DNA of 64,000 bases from Bradyrhizobium xenonodulans (GCF_027594865.1 NZ_CP089391.1:7594501-7658500); one strand, 5' to 3'; shown: positions 30,280 to 43,451, counted from the first letter of the stretch. Notes: generated by a model not told the origin, from the letters alone. Translations and numbers: made by a program.

Positions 30280-30477
30280 CCCTGGAGGGGGAGGGTCGAC
30301 CGTGCGCAGCGCGGGCGGGGTGGGGTGAAGCCACAAAAGCGGTCTCACTTGTGCCGAAGAACGAACGCGGCCGCGCACTCAGGAGGACCGCATTCGCGGA
30401 TGGTCTGTCACCCCACCCCGGTTCGCATTCCATGCGAACCGACCCTCCCCCTCCAGGGCCCTCCAGGGGAGGGTAAG
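30280..30477. repeat. Remainder of the palindromic repeat interrupted by the IS, with 10-base tandem duplication
   Basis: After the right target duplication the GC-rich element continues: GGGGGAGGGTCGAC, an inner GGGGTGGGGTGA, the inverse TCACCCCACCCCGG, then GACCCTCCCCCTCCAGG and GGGGAGGGTAAG. It matches the repeat at 23769-23930 in arrangement. At 30449-30468 the 10-mer CCCTCCAGGG occurs twice in tandem; the repeat at 23.9 kb has it once. This 10-mer is the complement of the sequence duplicated by the IS on the other side. Confidence 0.75.
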
Positions 30478-30516
30478 GGAAGCGCGCTCGCGGCACAATT
30501 GAAAGTGGTGTGACGC

Positions 30517-31290
30517 CTACACCGCAGCCGTGGTCACGCCGCCGTCGATGACGATGGTCTGGCCGGTCATGAAGCTCGAGGCGTCGGAGGCGAGGTAGGC
30601 GACGGCGCCGGCGATTTCGTCGGGTTCGCCGATGCGGCCGAGCGGCGTGGTGGCGGTGCGGCGCTTCAGCATGGCTTCGTCCTCCCACAGCGCGCGGGCG
30701 AAATCGGTCTTGACGAGGCCGGGCGCGATGCAGTTGACGCGGACGCCTTTCGGGCCCCATTCGCCGGCGAGCGAGCGGCACAACGCGAAGTCGGCGGCTT
30801 TCGAGATGCCGTAGGCGCCGATCACGGTGGAGCCGCGCAGGCCCCCGATCGAGGAGATGATGACGACGGAGCCGTTGCCGCGCTCGGCCATTTGCGGGAT
30901 CGCGAGCGCGGAGAGCCAGATGTTGCTCTTGACGTTCGAGCCCATGATCTTGTCGAAAGCTTCATCCGTGATGTCGAGCAGCGGGCCGTAATAGGGATTG
31001 ACCGCGGCGTTGCAGACGAGGATGTCGATCTTGCCGTAATGCTTGATGGTGCCCGCGATCAGCGCCTCGACCTCGTTCTTGCGCGCGATGTTGCAGGGAA
31101 TGACTGTTGCATCGCCGCCGGACGCGTTGATGCCGTCGGCGACTTCCTGGCAGGCTTCGGCTTTCCGCGATGAGACCACGACTTTGGCGCCGAGCTTTGC
31201 CAGCAGCTCGGCGGAGGAGCGACCGATGCCGCGGCTGGAGCCGGTGACCACGGCGACCTTGCCGGTGAGATCGAACGGGGTGTTTTTCAT
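30517..31290 (-). CDS. Short-chain dehydrogenase/reductase at the end of the pim operon
   Basis: A 257-residue classical SDR. The NAD(P)-binding motif is [19 protein letters not shown] is replaced by VCNAAVNP, and the catalytic residues are Ser in [10 protein letters not shown] and Tyr-x-x-x-Lys in YGISKAADF. The C-terminal [12 protein letters not shown] is typical. Start ATG 31290 matches the family; the upstream frame to 31329 is not needed. As the last gene after pimD it may serve as a 3-hydroxyacyl-CoA or alcohol dehydrogenase in the same pathway, but a repeat of some 100 bases separates it from pimD. In the R. palustris pim operon the last position is pimE; I cannot confirm equivalence. 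Confidence 0.88.
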   Translation of the reverse strand: MKNTPFDLTGKVAVVTGSSRGIGRSSAELLAKLGAKVVVSSRKAEACQEVADGINASGGDATVIPCNIARKNEVEALIAGTIKHYGKIDILVCNAAVNPYYGPLLDITDEAFDKIMGSNVKSNIWLSALAIPQMAERGNGSVVIISSIGGLRGSTVIGAYGISKAADFALCRSLAGEWGPKGVRVNCIAPGLVKTDFARALWEDEAMLKRRTATTPLGRIGEPDEIAGAVAYLASDASSFMTGQTIVIDGGVTTAAV

Positions 31291-31323
31291 TGTTGTTGGG
31301 CTCCGCTGGTGCCGCTTGTTCAG

Positions 31324-31426
31324 TGTCATCGCCCGCGAAGGCGGGCGATCCAGTATTCCAGAGGCGGCACGGCTGGAATCGAGAAGCCGCGGCGTACTGG
31401 ATCCCCCGCTTTCGCGGGGGATGACA
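31324..31426. repeat. Palindromic intergenic repeat between pimD and SDR gene
   Basis: TGTCATCGCCCGCGAAGGCGG and its inverse CCCGCTTTCGCGGGGGATGACA form the outer arms, with CGATCCAGTA and TACTGGATC inside. It lies within the presumed operon and would form a stable hairpin in the message, possibly lowering expression of the SDR gene. Confidence 0.8.
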
Positions 31427-31439
31427 GTCGTCGTTTGGC

Positions 31440-32582
31440 TTAGATCAACCCGCCCGCATCGGCAACGCGGCGCTGGTGGTAGTCGGTGTCGCCAAAACTG
31501 TTCTCGATCATGGTGAGGCGCTTGAAGTAGTGGCCGATCTTCGCCTCCATGGTCATGCCGATGCCGCCGTGGAGCTGGATCGCCTGCTGCCCCACGAATT
31601 TCAGCGACTTGCCGATCTGCACCTTGGCCGCGGCGATCGCGTTGCTGCGCTCCTTCGCGTCCTCGAAATCACCCGCCATGGTCGCGAACATCGACATCGA
31701 GCGCGCCTGTTCAGCGGCGACGAACATATCGGAGGCACGATGCTGGAGCGACTGGAACGAGCCGATCGCGACGCCAAACTGCTTGCGCGTCTTGATGTAC
31801 TCGACCGTGGTCTTGAGCGACTCGTCCATCAGGCCGACCGCCTCGGCGCAGAGCGCGATGCGGGCTTCGTCCACCACGCGCTCGATCAGCGCAAGCGAGT
31901 CGTCGGGATTGCCGAGCACGGCGTCCGCGCCGATCTCGACACCGGTGAAGCTGATGTCGGCCGCGTGCAGGCCGTCCTGGGTCGGGTACGATTTCCTGGT
32001 GACGCCCTTGGCATTCGCAGGCACCAGGAACACGCCGATGCCGGTCTTGTCGCGGCGATCGCCCTTGGTGCGCGCGGTGACGATCAGCGTTTCCGCGTTC
32101 TCGCCGTTGAGCACGACGAATTTCTCGCCGTCGATGATGTAGCCGTCGCCCTTCTTCTTCGCGGTCGTTGCGACGTCGAACAGATCGTAGCGCGAGTTCT
32201 TCTCGAGCTGGGCAAACGCCAGCGTCTTGCTGCCGTCGATGATCCCGGGCACGTGCGCGGCCTTCTGCGCATCGGTGCCGGCATGGCGCAGGAAGCCGCC
32301 GCCGATCACGACCGTTGCCAGATAAGGCTCCAGCACCAGCGCCTTGCCGAGCGCTTCCATCACGATCATGGTCTCGACGCCGCCGCCGCCGAAGCCGCCA
32401 TCGGCTTCGCTGAAGGGCAGGCCGAGCAGGCCCTGCTCCGCGAGCTTGAGCCAGACGGCCTGGCTCCAGCCGCCCTTCTCCTTCATGTATTTCTTGCGGC
32501 TCTCGAAATCGTAGGAATCGGTCAGCAGGCCGTCGATGCTGTCCTTGAGAAGCCGCTGCTCCTCGTTCAGATCAAAATCCAT
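31440..32582 (-). CDS. pimD: Acyl-CoA dehydrogenase, pimeloyl-CoA dehydrogenase small subunit type
   Basis: A 380-residue flavoenzyme beginning [20 protein letters not shown]. Acyl-CoA dehydrogenase features include [17 protein letters not shown] (FAD/substrate region), [46 protein letters not shown] and the C-terminal [29 protein letters not shown]. It is encoded after pimC, and in Rhodopseudomonas palustris PimC and PimD are the large and small subunits of a dicarboxylyl-CoA dehydrogenase. A GAGGAAAC ribosome site supports ATG 32582. The reaction is the first oxidation step on C7-type dicarboxylyl-CoA; chain-length range is inferred. Confidence 0.9.
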   Translation of the reverse strand: MDFDLNEEQRLLKDSIDGLLTDSYDFESRKKYMKEKGGWSQAVWLKLAEQGLLGLPFSEADGGFGGGGVETMIVMEALGKALVLEPYLATVVIGGGFLRHAGTDAQKAAHVPGIIDGSKTLAFAQLEKNSRYDLFDVATTAKKKGDGYIIDGEKFVVLNGENAETLIVTARTKGDRRDKTGIGVFLVPANAKGVTRKSYPTQDGLHAADISFTGVEIGADAVLGNPDDSLALIERVVDEARIALCAEAVGLMDESLKTTVEYIKTRKQFGVAIGSFQSLQHRASDMFVAAEQARSMSMFATMAGDFEDAKERSNAIAAAKVQIGKSLKFVGQQAIQLHGGIGMTMEAKIGHYFKRLTMIENSFGDTDYHQRRVADAGGLI

Positions 32583-32618
32583 CTCTGTTTCCTCAAACTA
32601 ACAGTCTTTGCTCGGAGA

Positions 32619-32672
32619 GAGGCCCCTCACCCCAACCCTCTCCCCGCGACGTGCGGGGCGAGGGAGAGGCGA
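32619..32672. repeat. Palindromic repeat between pimC and pimD
   Basis: CTCTCCCCGC and GCGGGGCGAGGGAGAG pair around GACGT inside a longer CTCACCCCAACC-type element. Similar CTCTCCC-type hairpins lie at 55584-55609 and 60461-60578. It is a dispersed repeat inside the operon. Confidence 0.75.
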
Positions 32673-32677
32673 GAGCA

Positions 32678-33868
32678 TCACAATCCCAGCACCGCCTTGG
32701 CGATGATGTTGCGCTGGATCTCGTTGGAGCCGCCGTAGATCGAGACCTTGCGGTTGTTGAAGTAGCTCGGCGCGATCTGGGCGGTCCAGTCCATGGCTTC
32801 GTTGGAGCCGTCGTCGCCGTGCACGTCGTAGGGCGCGGCGAACGGGCCGATCACTTCCATCAGGAGCTCGGTGGTGGTCTGCTGGATCTCGGAGCCCTTG
32901 ATCTTCAGCACCGAGGAGGCCGGATTGGGCTTGCCCTTGCCGTGCTTGCCTTCGTCGGCGACGACGCGGAGCTGGGTCAGCTCGAGCGCCTTCAGCTCGA
33001 TCTCGCAGGCGGCCAGCTTTTCGCGGAACGCTGCGTCCTGGATGATCGGCTTGCCGCCGGCCTCGACCTTCGAGGCGAGATCCTTGATGCGGCGGATGCG
33101 CTCCTTGGAAACGCCGACCCGGGCGATGCCGGTGCGCTCATTGCCGAGCAGGAATTTTGCATAATCCCAGCCCTTGTTCTCCTCGCCGATGAGATTCTCG
33201 ACGGGCACCTCGACGTCGTCGAAGAACACTTCGTTGACCTCGACGCCGCCGTCGATGGTCTGGATCGGGCGCACGGTGACGCCCTTCGACTTCATCGAGA
33301 ACACGATGAAGGAGATGCCCATCTGCTTCTTGGCATTGTTGTCGGTGCGGCAGAGGCAGAAGATCATGTCGGCGTGCTGGGCCAGCGTCGTCCAGGTCTT
33401 CTGGCCGTTGATGATCCACTTGTCGCCCCTGCGCTCCGCTTTCGTCTTCAGGGAGGCGAGGTCGGAGCCTGAGCCGGGTTCGGAGAAGCCCTGGCACCAC
33501 CAATCGTCGACATTGGCGATGCGCGGCAGATACTGCTTCTTCTGCTCCTCATTGCCGAAGGTGTAGATCACCGGGCCGACCATGCTGACGCCGAAGGCGA
33601 GCGGCTGCGGCGCCGGATAGGACTGCAGCTCCTCGTTGAAGATGTAATGCTGCACGCTGGTCCAACCAGTGCCGCCATATTGCTTGGGCCAATGGCTGAC
33701 GCCCCAGCCCTTCTTGTTGAGGATGCGCCACCACGTCACCATCTCGTCCTTGCTGAGGTGACGGCCCTCGACCAGCTTGCGCCGGGTATCCGGCGGCACG
33801 TTGTCGCGGAAGAATGACCGCACTTCCTCGCGAAACGCCTGCTCTTCTTTCGTGAATGCGAGATCCAT
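32678..33868 (-). CDS. pimC: Acyl-CoA dehydrogenase, pimeloyl-CoA dehydrogenase large subunit type
   Basis: A 396-residue acyl-CoA dehydrogenase starting MDLAFTKEEQAFREEVRSFF at ATG 33868, which has an AGGAGGATC ribosome site. Conserved parts: WCQGFSEPGSGSDLASLKTKAERRGDKWIINGQKTWTT, the FAD-binding region, and NERTGIARVG. The ending GGSNEIQRNIIAKAVLGL contains the loop that usually follows the catalytic region. It pairs with the pimD product; the two diverged subunits match the pim operon arrangement. Together they oxidise dicarboxylyl-CoA or fatty acyl-CoA. The exact substrate is inferred from context. Confidence 0.91.
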   Translation of the reverse strand: MDLAFTKEEQAFREEVRSFFRDNVPPDTRRKLVEGRHLSKDEMVTWWRILNKKGWGVSHWPKQYGGTGWTSVQHYIFNEELQSYPAPQPLAFGVSMVGPVIYTFGNEEQKKQYLPRIANVDDWWCQGFSEPGSGSDLASLKTKAERRGDKWIINGQKTWTTLAQHADMIFCLCRTDNNAKKQMGISFIVFSMKSKGVTVRPIQTIDGGVEVNEVFFDDVEVPVENLIGEENKGWDYAKFLLGNERTGIARVGVSKERIRRIKDLASKVEAGGKPIIQDAAFREKLAACEIELKALELTQLRVVADEGKHGKGKPNPASSVLKIKGSEIQQTTTELLMEVIGPFAAPYDVHGDDGSNEAMDWTAQIAPSYFNNRKVSIYGGSNEIQRNIIAKAVLGL

Positions 33869-33884
33869 CGGATCCTCCTGTGAA

Positions 33885-35072
33885 TTACTGCAACACCTCG
33901 AACAACCCGGCAGCGCCCATGCCGCCGCCGACGCACATGGTGACGACCGCATATTTCGCCTTGCGGCGGCGGCCTTCGATCAGGGCGTGGCCGGTGAGGC
34001 GCGCGCCCGACATGCCGTAGGGATGGCCGACCGCGATCGCGCCGCCGTCGACGTTGATCTTCTCGGGATCGATGCCGAGCTTGTCACGGCAATACAGCAC
34101 CTGCACCGCGAAGGCTTCGTTCAATTCCCACAGGCCGATGTCGTCGACGGTGAGGCCGTGGCGCTTGAGCAGGCGCGGCACGGCGAAGACCGGGCCGATG
34201 CCCATCTCGTCCGGCTCGCAGCCGGCGGAGACGAAGCCGCGGAAGATGCCGAGCGGCTTGAGGCCGCGCTTGGCCGCTTCCTTGTCGCTCATGATGACGG
34301 AGGCGCTGGCACCGTCGGAGAGCTGGCTGGCATTGCCGGCGGTGATGGAAAACCCTTCGCCGCGCACCGGCTTGAGGCCGGCGAGGCCTTCGGCGGTGGT
34401 CTCGGGCCGCGGACCTTCGTCCTGCGACAAGGTCACTTCCTTGAACGACACCGCGCCGGTCGCCTTGTCGGTCACCGCCATCTGCGTGGTGATGGGCGCG
34501 AGTTCGTCCCTGAACTTGCCACCCTGCTGCGCCGCCGCTGTGCGGCGCTGGCTTTCCAGCGAATATTCGTCCTGCTTCTCGCGCGAGATGCCGTAGCGCT
34601 TGGCGACGATTTCGGCCGTGTCGATCATGGGCATGTAGACCTCGCCCTTGATCTCGAGCAGCGCCGGATCCTGCGCATGGAAGCCGTTCATCTTGTCGTT
34701 CTGCACGAGGCTGATCGACTCGCCGCCGCCGCCGACCGCGATCTCGACGCCGTCGAAGATCACCGAGCGCGCGGCGAGCGCGATGGCCTGAAGGCCCGAG
34801 GCGCATTGCCGGTCGATGGTGGTGCCGGCGACGGTGACGGGCAGGCCCGCGCGGAGCAGCGCCTTGCGCGCGATGTTGCCGCCGGTCGAACCTTGCTGGA
34901 GCGCTGCGCCCATCACGACGTCCTCGACCTCCTTCGGATCGACCTTGGCGCGCGCGACGGCTTCGCCGATGGCGTGGCCGAGCAAGGTCGCGCCTTCGGT
35001 GGCATTGAGCATGCCGCGATAGGCCTTGCCGATCGGGGTGCGGGCGGTGGAAACGATGACGGCGTCGGTCAA
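33885..35072 (-). CDS. pimB: Acetyl-CoA acyltransferase (thiolase) of pim operon
   Basis: A 395-residue thiolase that cleaves 3-ketoacyl-CoA with CoA in the last beta-oxidation step. The nucleophile lies in [14 protein letters not shown] (Cys near residue 89), and the C-terminal catalytic His and Cys are in [17 protein letters not shown] and [16 protein letters not shown]. Starts [20 protein letters not shown]. Its ATG overlaps the stop of the CoA ligase gene by four bases, so translation is coupled. Gene order pimA-pimB-pimC-pimD is as in the R. palustris operon. Confidence 0.94.
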   Translation of the reverse strand: MTDAVIVSTARTPIGKAYRGMLNATEGATLLGHAIGEAVARAKVDPKEVEDVVMGAALQQGSTGGNIARKALLRAGLPVTVAGTTIDRQCASGLQAIALAARSVIFDGVEIAVGGGGESISLVQNDKMNGFHAQDPALLEIKGEVYMPMIDTAEIVAKRYGISREKQDEYSLESQRRTAAAQQGGKFRDELAPITTQMAVTDKATGAVSFKEVTLSQDEGPRPETTAEGLAGLKPVRGEGFSITAGNASQLSDGASASVIMSDKEAAKRGLKPLGIFRGFVSAGCEPDEMGIGPVFAVPRLLKRHGLTVDDIGLWELNEAFAVQVLYCRDKLGIDPEKINVDGGAIAVGHPYGMSGARLTGHALIEGRRRKAKYAVVTMCVGGGMGAAGLFEVLQ

Positions 35073-36751
35073 GAACGAGCTCCTGATGCGGTTTTGGTGG
35101 ATTGTGACGGTTTCTGCTGCTGGCGCAATTCGTGGCGCGACAATTTTCCGACCGGGGTGCGCGGCAGATCGTCGACGAACTCGACCTCGGCCGGCAGTTC
35201 GTGCTTGCCGAGCTTGCCCGCAAGCTGCGCGCGCAGCTCGTCGAGCGAGAACGGCTTTGCGTCAGGCCGGAGCTTGATGAAGGCCTTGGCGGCCTCGCCG
35301 CGATAGGGGTCGGCAATGCCGAGCACGATCACCTCGTGCACGCCCGGCATGGTGTAGATCGCCTGCTCGATCATCTGCGGATAGACGTTGAAGCCGCCGG
35401 AGATGATCATGTCCTTCTTGCGATCGACCAGGAAGAAATAGCCGTCGGCGTCGACATAGCCGATGTCGCCGGTCAGGAAGCGGCCGTCGACGAAGGCTTC
35501 CGCGGATCCCTCGGGCTTGTTCCAGTACCCCTTGGTGACGTTCGGGCCCTTGATGCGAATCTCGCCGACCTCGCCCGGCGGCAGCACGCGCCTCGGATCG
35601 TCCAGCGCGACGACGTCGAGCTCGATGCCGGGCAGCATCAGGCCGATCGAGCCGGGCTTGTCCGGGCCCGAGGGCGGATGGCCGGTGCCGGGCGAACAGG
35701 TCTCGGTCATGCCCCAGCCGCTGCGCAGCTTCTTGCCGACCTTGCGCTCGAAGAAGTTCGCGATCTCCACCGGCAGCGGCGCACCGCCGGAGCCGATGAC
35801 GTTGAGCGAGGAGAAGTCGCGCTTGTCGAGATCGGGCAGCGCGGCGATCGCGATCCACATCGTCGGCACGCCCGGGAAGTAAGTGGCGCGCTTGATCTCG
35901 ATGTCGCGCATCACCGCTTCGACGTCGAACCGCTGATGCAGCGAGATCAGATTGCCGCGGCTGAGCGAGGACAGCAGCACCACGGTGAGCGCATAGATGT
36001 GGAACAGCGGCAGCACGCAGATCACGCGCTCGACGACATCGCCGCGCGCGGCGCGGGACGGCTTGCCCCAGACGTCGTAGATCGACACCGCGGAGGTGAG
36101 ATTGCCGTGGGTGAGCATCGCCCCCTTGGGCAGGCCAGTGGTGCCGCCGGTATATTGCAGCAGCGCGACGTCGTCGGCCGTCACGGACGGCCACGCGGCC
36201 GGCACGGCCGCGCCTTCGACGAAGGTCTTGAAGGTGACGATGCGGGGATCGCTGGGGATCGCCGCCTGCGGCGTGCCGATTTTGCCCCAATCGTCGTCCT
36301 CGCAGACGACGAGGCGATCGATCAGGCCCTTCTCCAGGAACTTCAGCGCGGTCGGAAGCAGCGCGGCAAGGTTCGAGGTGACGAGCAGGCGGGAGCCTGA
36401 ATCGGACACCTTGTGCGTCAGCGCGATCTCGCCGTCGAGCGGCGAGAGATGCGCGACGCGGGCGCCGGCCTTCAGCGCGCCGAAGAAGTTGACGGGATGG
36501 TCGGGCGTGTTGCCGAGGAACAGCGCGACCGAGCTGGTCTTGCCGCAACCGGCGCGCAGGAAGGCCGCAGCTGCACGCTCGGCCATGGCGGCGAGCTCGG
36601 TATAGCTGATCGGACGATCGCGGAATTCCAGCGCGGTGCGCGGGCCGTAATCGGCGGCGGCCGTCGACAAGAGGTCAGGCAGCGAGCCCTGGACGATGGT
36701 GTCGTCCCAACGCACGCCCTCGGGATAAAACTGTTCGCCGGGATGGGTCAT
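35069..36751 (-). CDS. pimA: Dicarboxylate-CoA ligase (acyl-CoA synthetase)
   Basis: A 560-residue AMP-forming ligase of the ANL superfamily. The P-loop is [21 protein letters not shown]; other core motifs are [49 protein letters not shown], and the C-terminal catalytic lysine in [13 protein letters not shown]. These activate the acid to an acyl-CoA for beta-oxidation. PimA of R. palustris accepts pimelate and related dicarboxylates and medium-chain fatty acids; the assignment here rests on gene order. It follows pimF across 84 bases holding a small palindrome. Confidence 0.92.
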   Translation of the reverse strand: MTHPGEQFYPEGVRWDDTIVQGSLPDLLSTAAADYGPRTALEFRDRPISYTELAAMAERAAAAFLRAGCGKTSSVALFLGNTPDHPVNFFGALKAGARVAHLSPLDGEIALTHKVSDSGSRLLVTSNLAALLPTALKFLEKGLIDRLVVCEDDDWGKIGTPQAAIPSDPRIVTFKTFVEGAAVPAAWPSVTADDVALLQYTGGTTGLPKGAMLTHGNLTSAVSIYDVWGKPSRAARGDVVERVICVLPLFHIYALTVVLLSSLSRGNLISLHQRFDVEAVMRDIEIKRATYFPGVPTMWIAIAALPDLDKRDFSSLNVIGSGGAPLPVEIANFFERKVGKKLRSGWGMTETCSPGTGHPPSGPDKPGSIGLMLPGIELDVVALDDPRRVLPPGEVGEIRIKGPNVTKGYWNKPEGSAEAFVDGRFLTGDIGYVDADGYFFLVDRKKDMIISGGFNVYPQMIEQAIYTMPGVHEVIVLGIADPYRGEAAKAFIKLRPDAKPFSLDELRAQLAGKLGKHELPAEVEFVDDLPRTPVGKLSRHELRQQQKPSQSTKTASGARS

Positions 36752-36776
36752 TGCTTCCTTGGATCATGCAGACCGT

Positions 36777-36812
36777 CATTCCGGGACGATGCGAAGCATC
36801 GAACCCGGAATG
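36777..36812. repeat. Short palindrome between pimF and pimA
   Basis: CATTCCGGG-ACGATGC pairs with GCATCG-A-ACCCGGAATG around a two-base centre, giving a near-perfect 36-base palindrome. It belongs to a common GTCATTCCGGG-type intergenic repeat and may weaken or modulate read-through from pimF into pimA. Confidence 0.8.
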
Positions 36813-36834
36813 AGGCGCGGGCAGTCAGCGGCCA

Positions 36835-38931
<2,097 letters not shown>

Positions 38932-38975
38932 GGCTTCCCTCCTTGGTGGGGATTTACTTTTGTTCGATTTCGCGG

Positions 38976-38994
38976 TGCGGAATTTAATTCCGCA
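38976..38994. promoter_or_regulatory. Perfect palindrome, probable IclR-type operator
   Basis: TGCGGAATTTAATTCCGCA is a perfect 19-base palindrome with a single central base, midway between the GTG start of pimF (38931) and the ATG start of the regulator gene (39062). IclR-family proteins typically bind such GGAA-N-TTCC type sites, so one site could control both divergent units. Confidence 0.75.
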
Positions 38995-39061
38995 TCTTGA
39001 CGGCAGGGTTATTTTGAAGCACGGACGTTGTCAACGACTCCGCGCAAGAAGCAGATCAGGG

Positions 39062-39928
39062 ATGAAGCGTACAGGAAAGAAGACTGCGACCGATCGGAAT
39101 TTCGTCGTCGCGCTTTCCCGCGGACTGGATGTATTGCGCGCATTCCAACCCAATGACGGCCTTCTCGGCAATCAGGAGATTGCGGCTCGCACCAACCTGC
39201 CGAAGCCGACGGTCTCGCGACTGACCTACACGCTGACGAAGCTCGGCTATCTGGCGCCGGTTCCCCGTTTCGAGAAGTACCAGCTCACGCCCGCGGCGAT
39301 GTCGCTCGGTTACGCCGCACTGGCCAATCTCGGCGTTCGGCATTTGTCCGAGCCGTTTCGCGAAGACCTGATGCGCGCCACGGGAGGCGCCGTCGCAGTC
39401 GGCGGCCGCGACCGTCACAGCATGATCTATTTCGGGCAAAGTCGCGGCAGCGAGACGGTCGGCGTTCAACTTGACGTCGGCTCCCGCGTGCCGATTGCAA
39501 CCAGCGCGATGGGCCGGGCCTATTTCTGGGCGCTCGACGACGAGAACCGCGCTGAAGTGTCCCGCATCCTGCGCGAACATTACGGCAGCCGCTGGCCCAA
39601 GATGCGCGATGGCCTCGAGCGTTCCGGCGAGACCGTTGCGAAATACGGTTTCGCGATTTCAGTCGGCGACTGGCACGACGACATCGGCGCCGCCGGCGTC
39701 GCGCTCAAGCTCAACGACGGAACCGGACCTTACGCATTCAATTGCGGCGCGCCCGCATTCCGCTTCACGGAAGAGCGTTTGATCAACGACATTGGACCGC
39801 GTCTGCTTGCGATGGTAAGGAACATCGAAGCGGCACTCGGGGGACTGATGCCGCAATCCAAAAAAGAAGTCAGCAAAAAGCTGAAATCAGGAGGAAAAGT
39901 TGCGCGCGTGGCCGAGGGGTTCAGATAG
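39062..39928 (+). CDS. IclR-family transcriptional regulator
   Basis: A 288-residue regulator. The N-terminal winged helix-turn-helix has FVVALSRGLDVLRAF, LGNQEIAARTNLPKPTVSRLTYTLTKLGYL and FEKYQLTPAAMSLGYA. The C-terminal effector domain includes VAVGGRDRHSMIYFGQSRGS, VPIATSAMGRAYFWALD and YGFAISVGDWHDDIGAAGVAL. Start ATG 39062 gives a normal N-terminus. It is divergent from the pim operon and upstream of an ABC importer, so it probably controls both in response to a dicarboxylate, acyl-CoA or related ligand. Its C-terminus is unusually Lys-rich. Confidence 0.92.
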   Translation: MKRTGKKTATDRNFVVALSRGLDVLRAFQPNDGLLGNQEIAARTNLPKPTVSRLTYTLTKLGYLAPVPRFEKYQLTPAAMSLGYAALANLGVRHLSEPFREDLMRATGGAVAVGGRDRHSMIYFGQSRGSETVGVQLDVGSRVPIATSAMGRAYFWALDDENRAEVSRILREHYGSRWPKMRDGLERSGETVAKYGFAISVGDWHDDIGAAGVALKLNDGTGPYAFNCGAPAFRFTEERLINDIGPRLLAMVRNIEAALGGLMPQSKKEVSKKLKSGGKVARVAEGFR

Positions 39929-39994
39929 CCTTTGTCATCACCAGGAGCGGTTCGCATCGCCCCTTCGCCCACTGAAAAGTGTGGGCGAGACGAC

Positions 39995-41502
<1,508 letters not shown>

Positions 41503-41514
41503 GGAGCCGGCACG

Positions 41515-42393
41515 ATGGAGCTTTTCACCAACCAAGTGCTGGCCGGCATCGCCACGGGCGCGATCTATGCCTGCATGGCGCTCGCCGTGGTCATGATCTA
41601 CCAGGCGATCGACCATCTCAACTTCGCGCAGGGCGAGATGGCGATGTTCTCGACCTTCATCTCCTGGCAGCTGATGCAGTGGGGCGTGCCTTACTGGGCC
41701 GCCTTCGTCATCACGCTGGCGTTCTCCTTCGTCGCCGGCATCGCGATCGAGCGCATCCTGTTCAAGCCGCTGGCGAAGGCGCCGGTGCTGACCAACGTCG
41801 CCGGCTTCATCGCGCTGTATGCGATCATCAACTCCTCGGCCGGGCTACTCTGGGACTTCACCATCAAGCAGTATCCGACCCCGTTCGGCTCCTCGCCGTT
41901 CCTGGGTAGCCAGCTGATCTCGACCCACCAGGCCGGCATGATCGGCGTCACGGTGCTGCTGCTGCTCGGCCTCTACTTCTTCTTCCAGTACACGCGGATC
42001 GGCCTTGCGATGCGCGCCGCCGCGTCGGTGCCTGAATCGGCCCGGCTGGTCGGCATCAACACCAGCTGGATGATCGCGCTCGGCTGGGGCATGGCGACCG
42101 CGATCGGCTCGATCGCCGGCATGCTGATCGCTCCCGTCGTGTTCCTCGAGCCCAACATGATGGGCGGCGTGCTGATCTATGGCTTCGCGGCGGCGGTGCT
42201 CGGTGGCCTCACCAGCCCGTTCGGCGCCGTGGTCGGCGGCTTCCTGGTCGGCGTCTTCGAGAACCTCGCCGGCACCTACATTCCCGGCGTCGGCAACGAG
42301 CTCAAACTCCCGATCGCACTCGCGCTGATCATCTCCGTCCTGGTCGTCAAACCCGCTGGCCTGTTCGGCCGGCACATCGTCAAGCGAGTTTGA
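41515..42393 (+). CDS. Branched-chain-type ABC transporter permease (LivH class)
   Basis: A 292-residue membrane protein with about eight hydrophobic segments. Starts MELFTNQVLAGIATGAIYACMALA, with NFAQGEMAMFSTFISWQLM and, near the end, LGGLTSPFGAVVGGFLVGVFENLAG, all typical of LivH permeases. GGAGCC precedes the start. Its stop is followed two bases later by the LivM start at 42396. It forms the membrane channel with the LivM-type protein. Confidence 0.94.
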   Translation: MELFTNQVLAGIATGAIYACMALAVVMIYQAIDHLNFAQGEMAMFSTFISWQLMQWGVPYWAAFVITLAFSFVAGIAIERILFKPLAKAPVLTNVAGFIALYAIINSSAGLLWDFTIKQYPTPFGSSPFLGSQLISTHQAGMIGVTVLLLLGLYFFFQYTRIGLAMRAAASVPESARLVGINTSWMIALGWGMATAIGSIAGMLIAPVVFLEPNMMGGVLIYGFAAAVLGGLTSPFGAVVGGFLVGVFENLAGTYIPGVGNELKLPIALALIISVLVVKPAGLFGRHIVKRV

Positions 42394-42395
42394 TC

Positions 42396-43412
42396 ATGAG
42401 CGCTGCAGAAGAAGTCGTTGAAGGCCACCAGGCGGTCGAGGCCGTTCCGAAGCGGGCCATGACGCTCGGCATGGGCACCTCGCTGGTCGTGCTCGCCGCG
42501 CTCATCATCGCGCCGGTCTTCGTCAAGAACTTCATCATCTTCCAGATGACGATGCTGCTGATCTATGGGCTCGCGGTGCTGGCGCTGAACATCCTGACCG
42601 GCGGAAGCGGCCAGTTCTCGCTCGGCCAGAGCGCGTTCTACGCCGTCGGCGCCTACACGACCGCGGTGCTGATGGAGCACTTCAACGTCAATTACGCGCT
42701 GACCTTGCCGATCGCCGGCGTGGTCTGCTTCGGCTTCGGCTTCCTGTTCGGGCAGCCCGCGCTGCGGCTCTCGGGCGTCTACCTCGCGCTCGCGACCTTC
42801 GCGCTCGCCACCGCCATGCCGCAACTTCTGAAGCTGAACTTCCTCGAGCACTGGACCGGCGGCGTGCAGGGCCTCGTCGTCACCAAACCGGACGCGCCGT
42901 TCGGCCTGAAGATGTCGCAGGACATGTGGCTCTATTACTTCACGCTCGTGGTCGTGATCGGCATCTACATCCTTGCCGTGAACCTGCTGCGCTCCCGCTC
43001 CGGCCGCGCCTTCATGGCGATCCGCGACAACGAGATCGCGGCCTCGGCGATGGGCGTCGACGTCGCGCTGTACAAGACGCTGGCCTTCGGCGTCTCCGCG
43101 GCCATCACCGGCATCGCCGGCTCGCTCGGCGCCATCGCGGTGCAGTTCGTCGCGCCCGACAGCTATACCATCACGCTCGCGATCTCGCTGTTCCTCGGCA
43201 TGGTGGTCGGCGGCGTCGGCTGGCTGCCCGGCTCGATCGTGGGCGCCGCCTTCATCATCTTCGTCCCGAACATCGCGGAAGGCATCTCCAAGGGCCTCTC
43301 CGGCGCGGTGTTCGGCGTGCTGCTGTTCCTCGTCATCTACCTCGTTCCGCACGGTGCAAGGCAGGTCGCGATCCTGGGCCAGCAACTCGCCGGCAAGCTC
43401 AGGAAGAACTGA
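42396..43412 (+). CDS. Branched-chain-type ABC transporter permease (LivM class)
   Basis: A 338-residue membrane protein with about nine segments. Characteristic parts are [81 protein letters not shown] and the C-terminal GGVGWLPGSIVGAAFI. ATG 42396 is preferred over a TTG at 42390 that would overlap the previous stop. It ends 39 bases before the first receptor gene, so the receptor is probably in the same transcript. Confidence 0.94.
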   Translation: MSAAEEVVEGHQAVEAVPKRAMTLGMGTSLVVLAALIIAPVFVKNFIIFQMTMLLIYGLAVLALNILTGGSGQFSLGQSAFYAVGAYTTAVLMEHFNVNYALTLPIAGVVCFGFGFLFGQPALRLSGVYLALATFALATAMPQLLKLNFLEHWTGGVQGLVVTKPDAPFGLKMSQDMWLYYFTLVVVIGIYILAVNLLRSRSGRAFMAIRDNEIAASAMGVDVALYKTLAFGVSAAITGIAGSLGAIAVQFVAPDSYTITLAISLFLGMVVGGVGWLPGSIVGAAFIIFVPNIAEGISKGLSGAVFGVLLFLVIYLVPHGARQVAILGQQLAGKLRKN

Positions 43413-43451
43413 AGACTTCATCAAGACCGTTGCTTAACCAAGGAGACCCAA

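Noticed and set aside
30301..30516. Possible small ORFs in the repeat after the IS
   Set aside because: The frames are low-complexity translations of the GC-rich palindrome.
29324..30781. A 485-codon minus-strand frame across the insertion sequence
   Set aside because: It spans the IS end, the repeat and part of the SDR gene, and lacks any domain; the transposase on the plus strand is the real gene.
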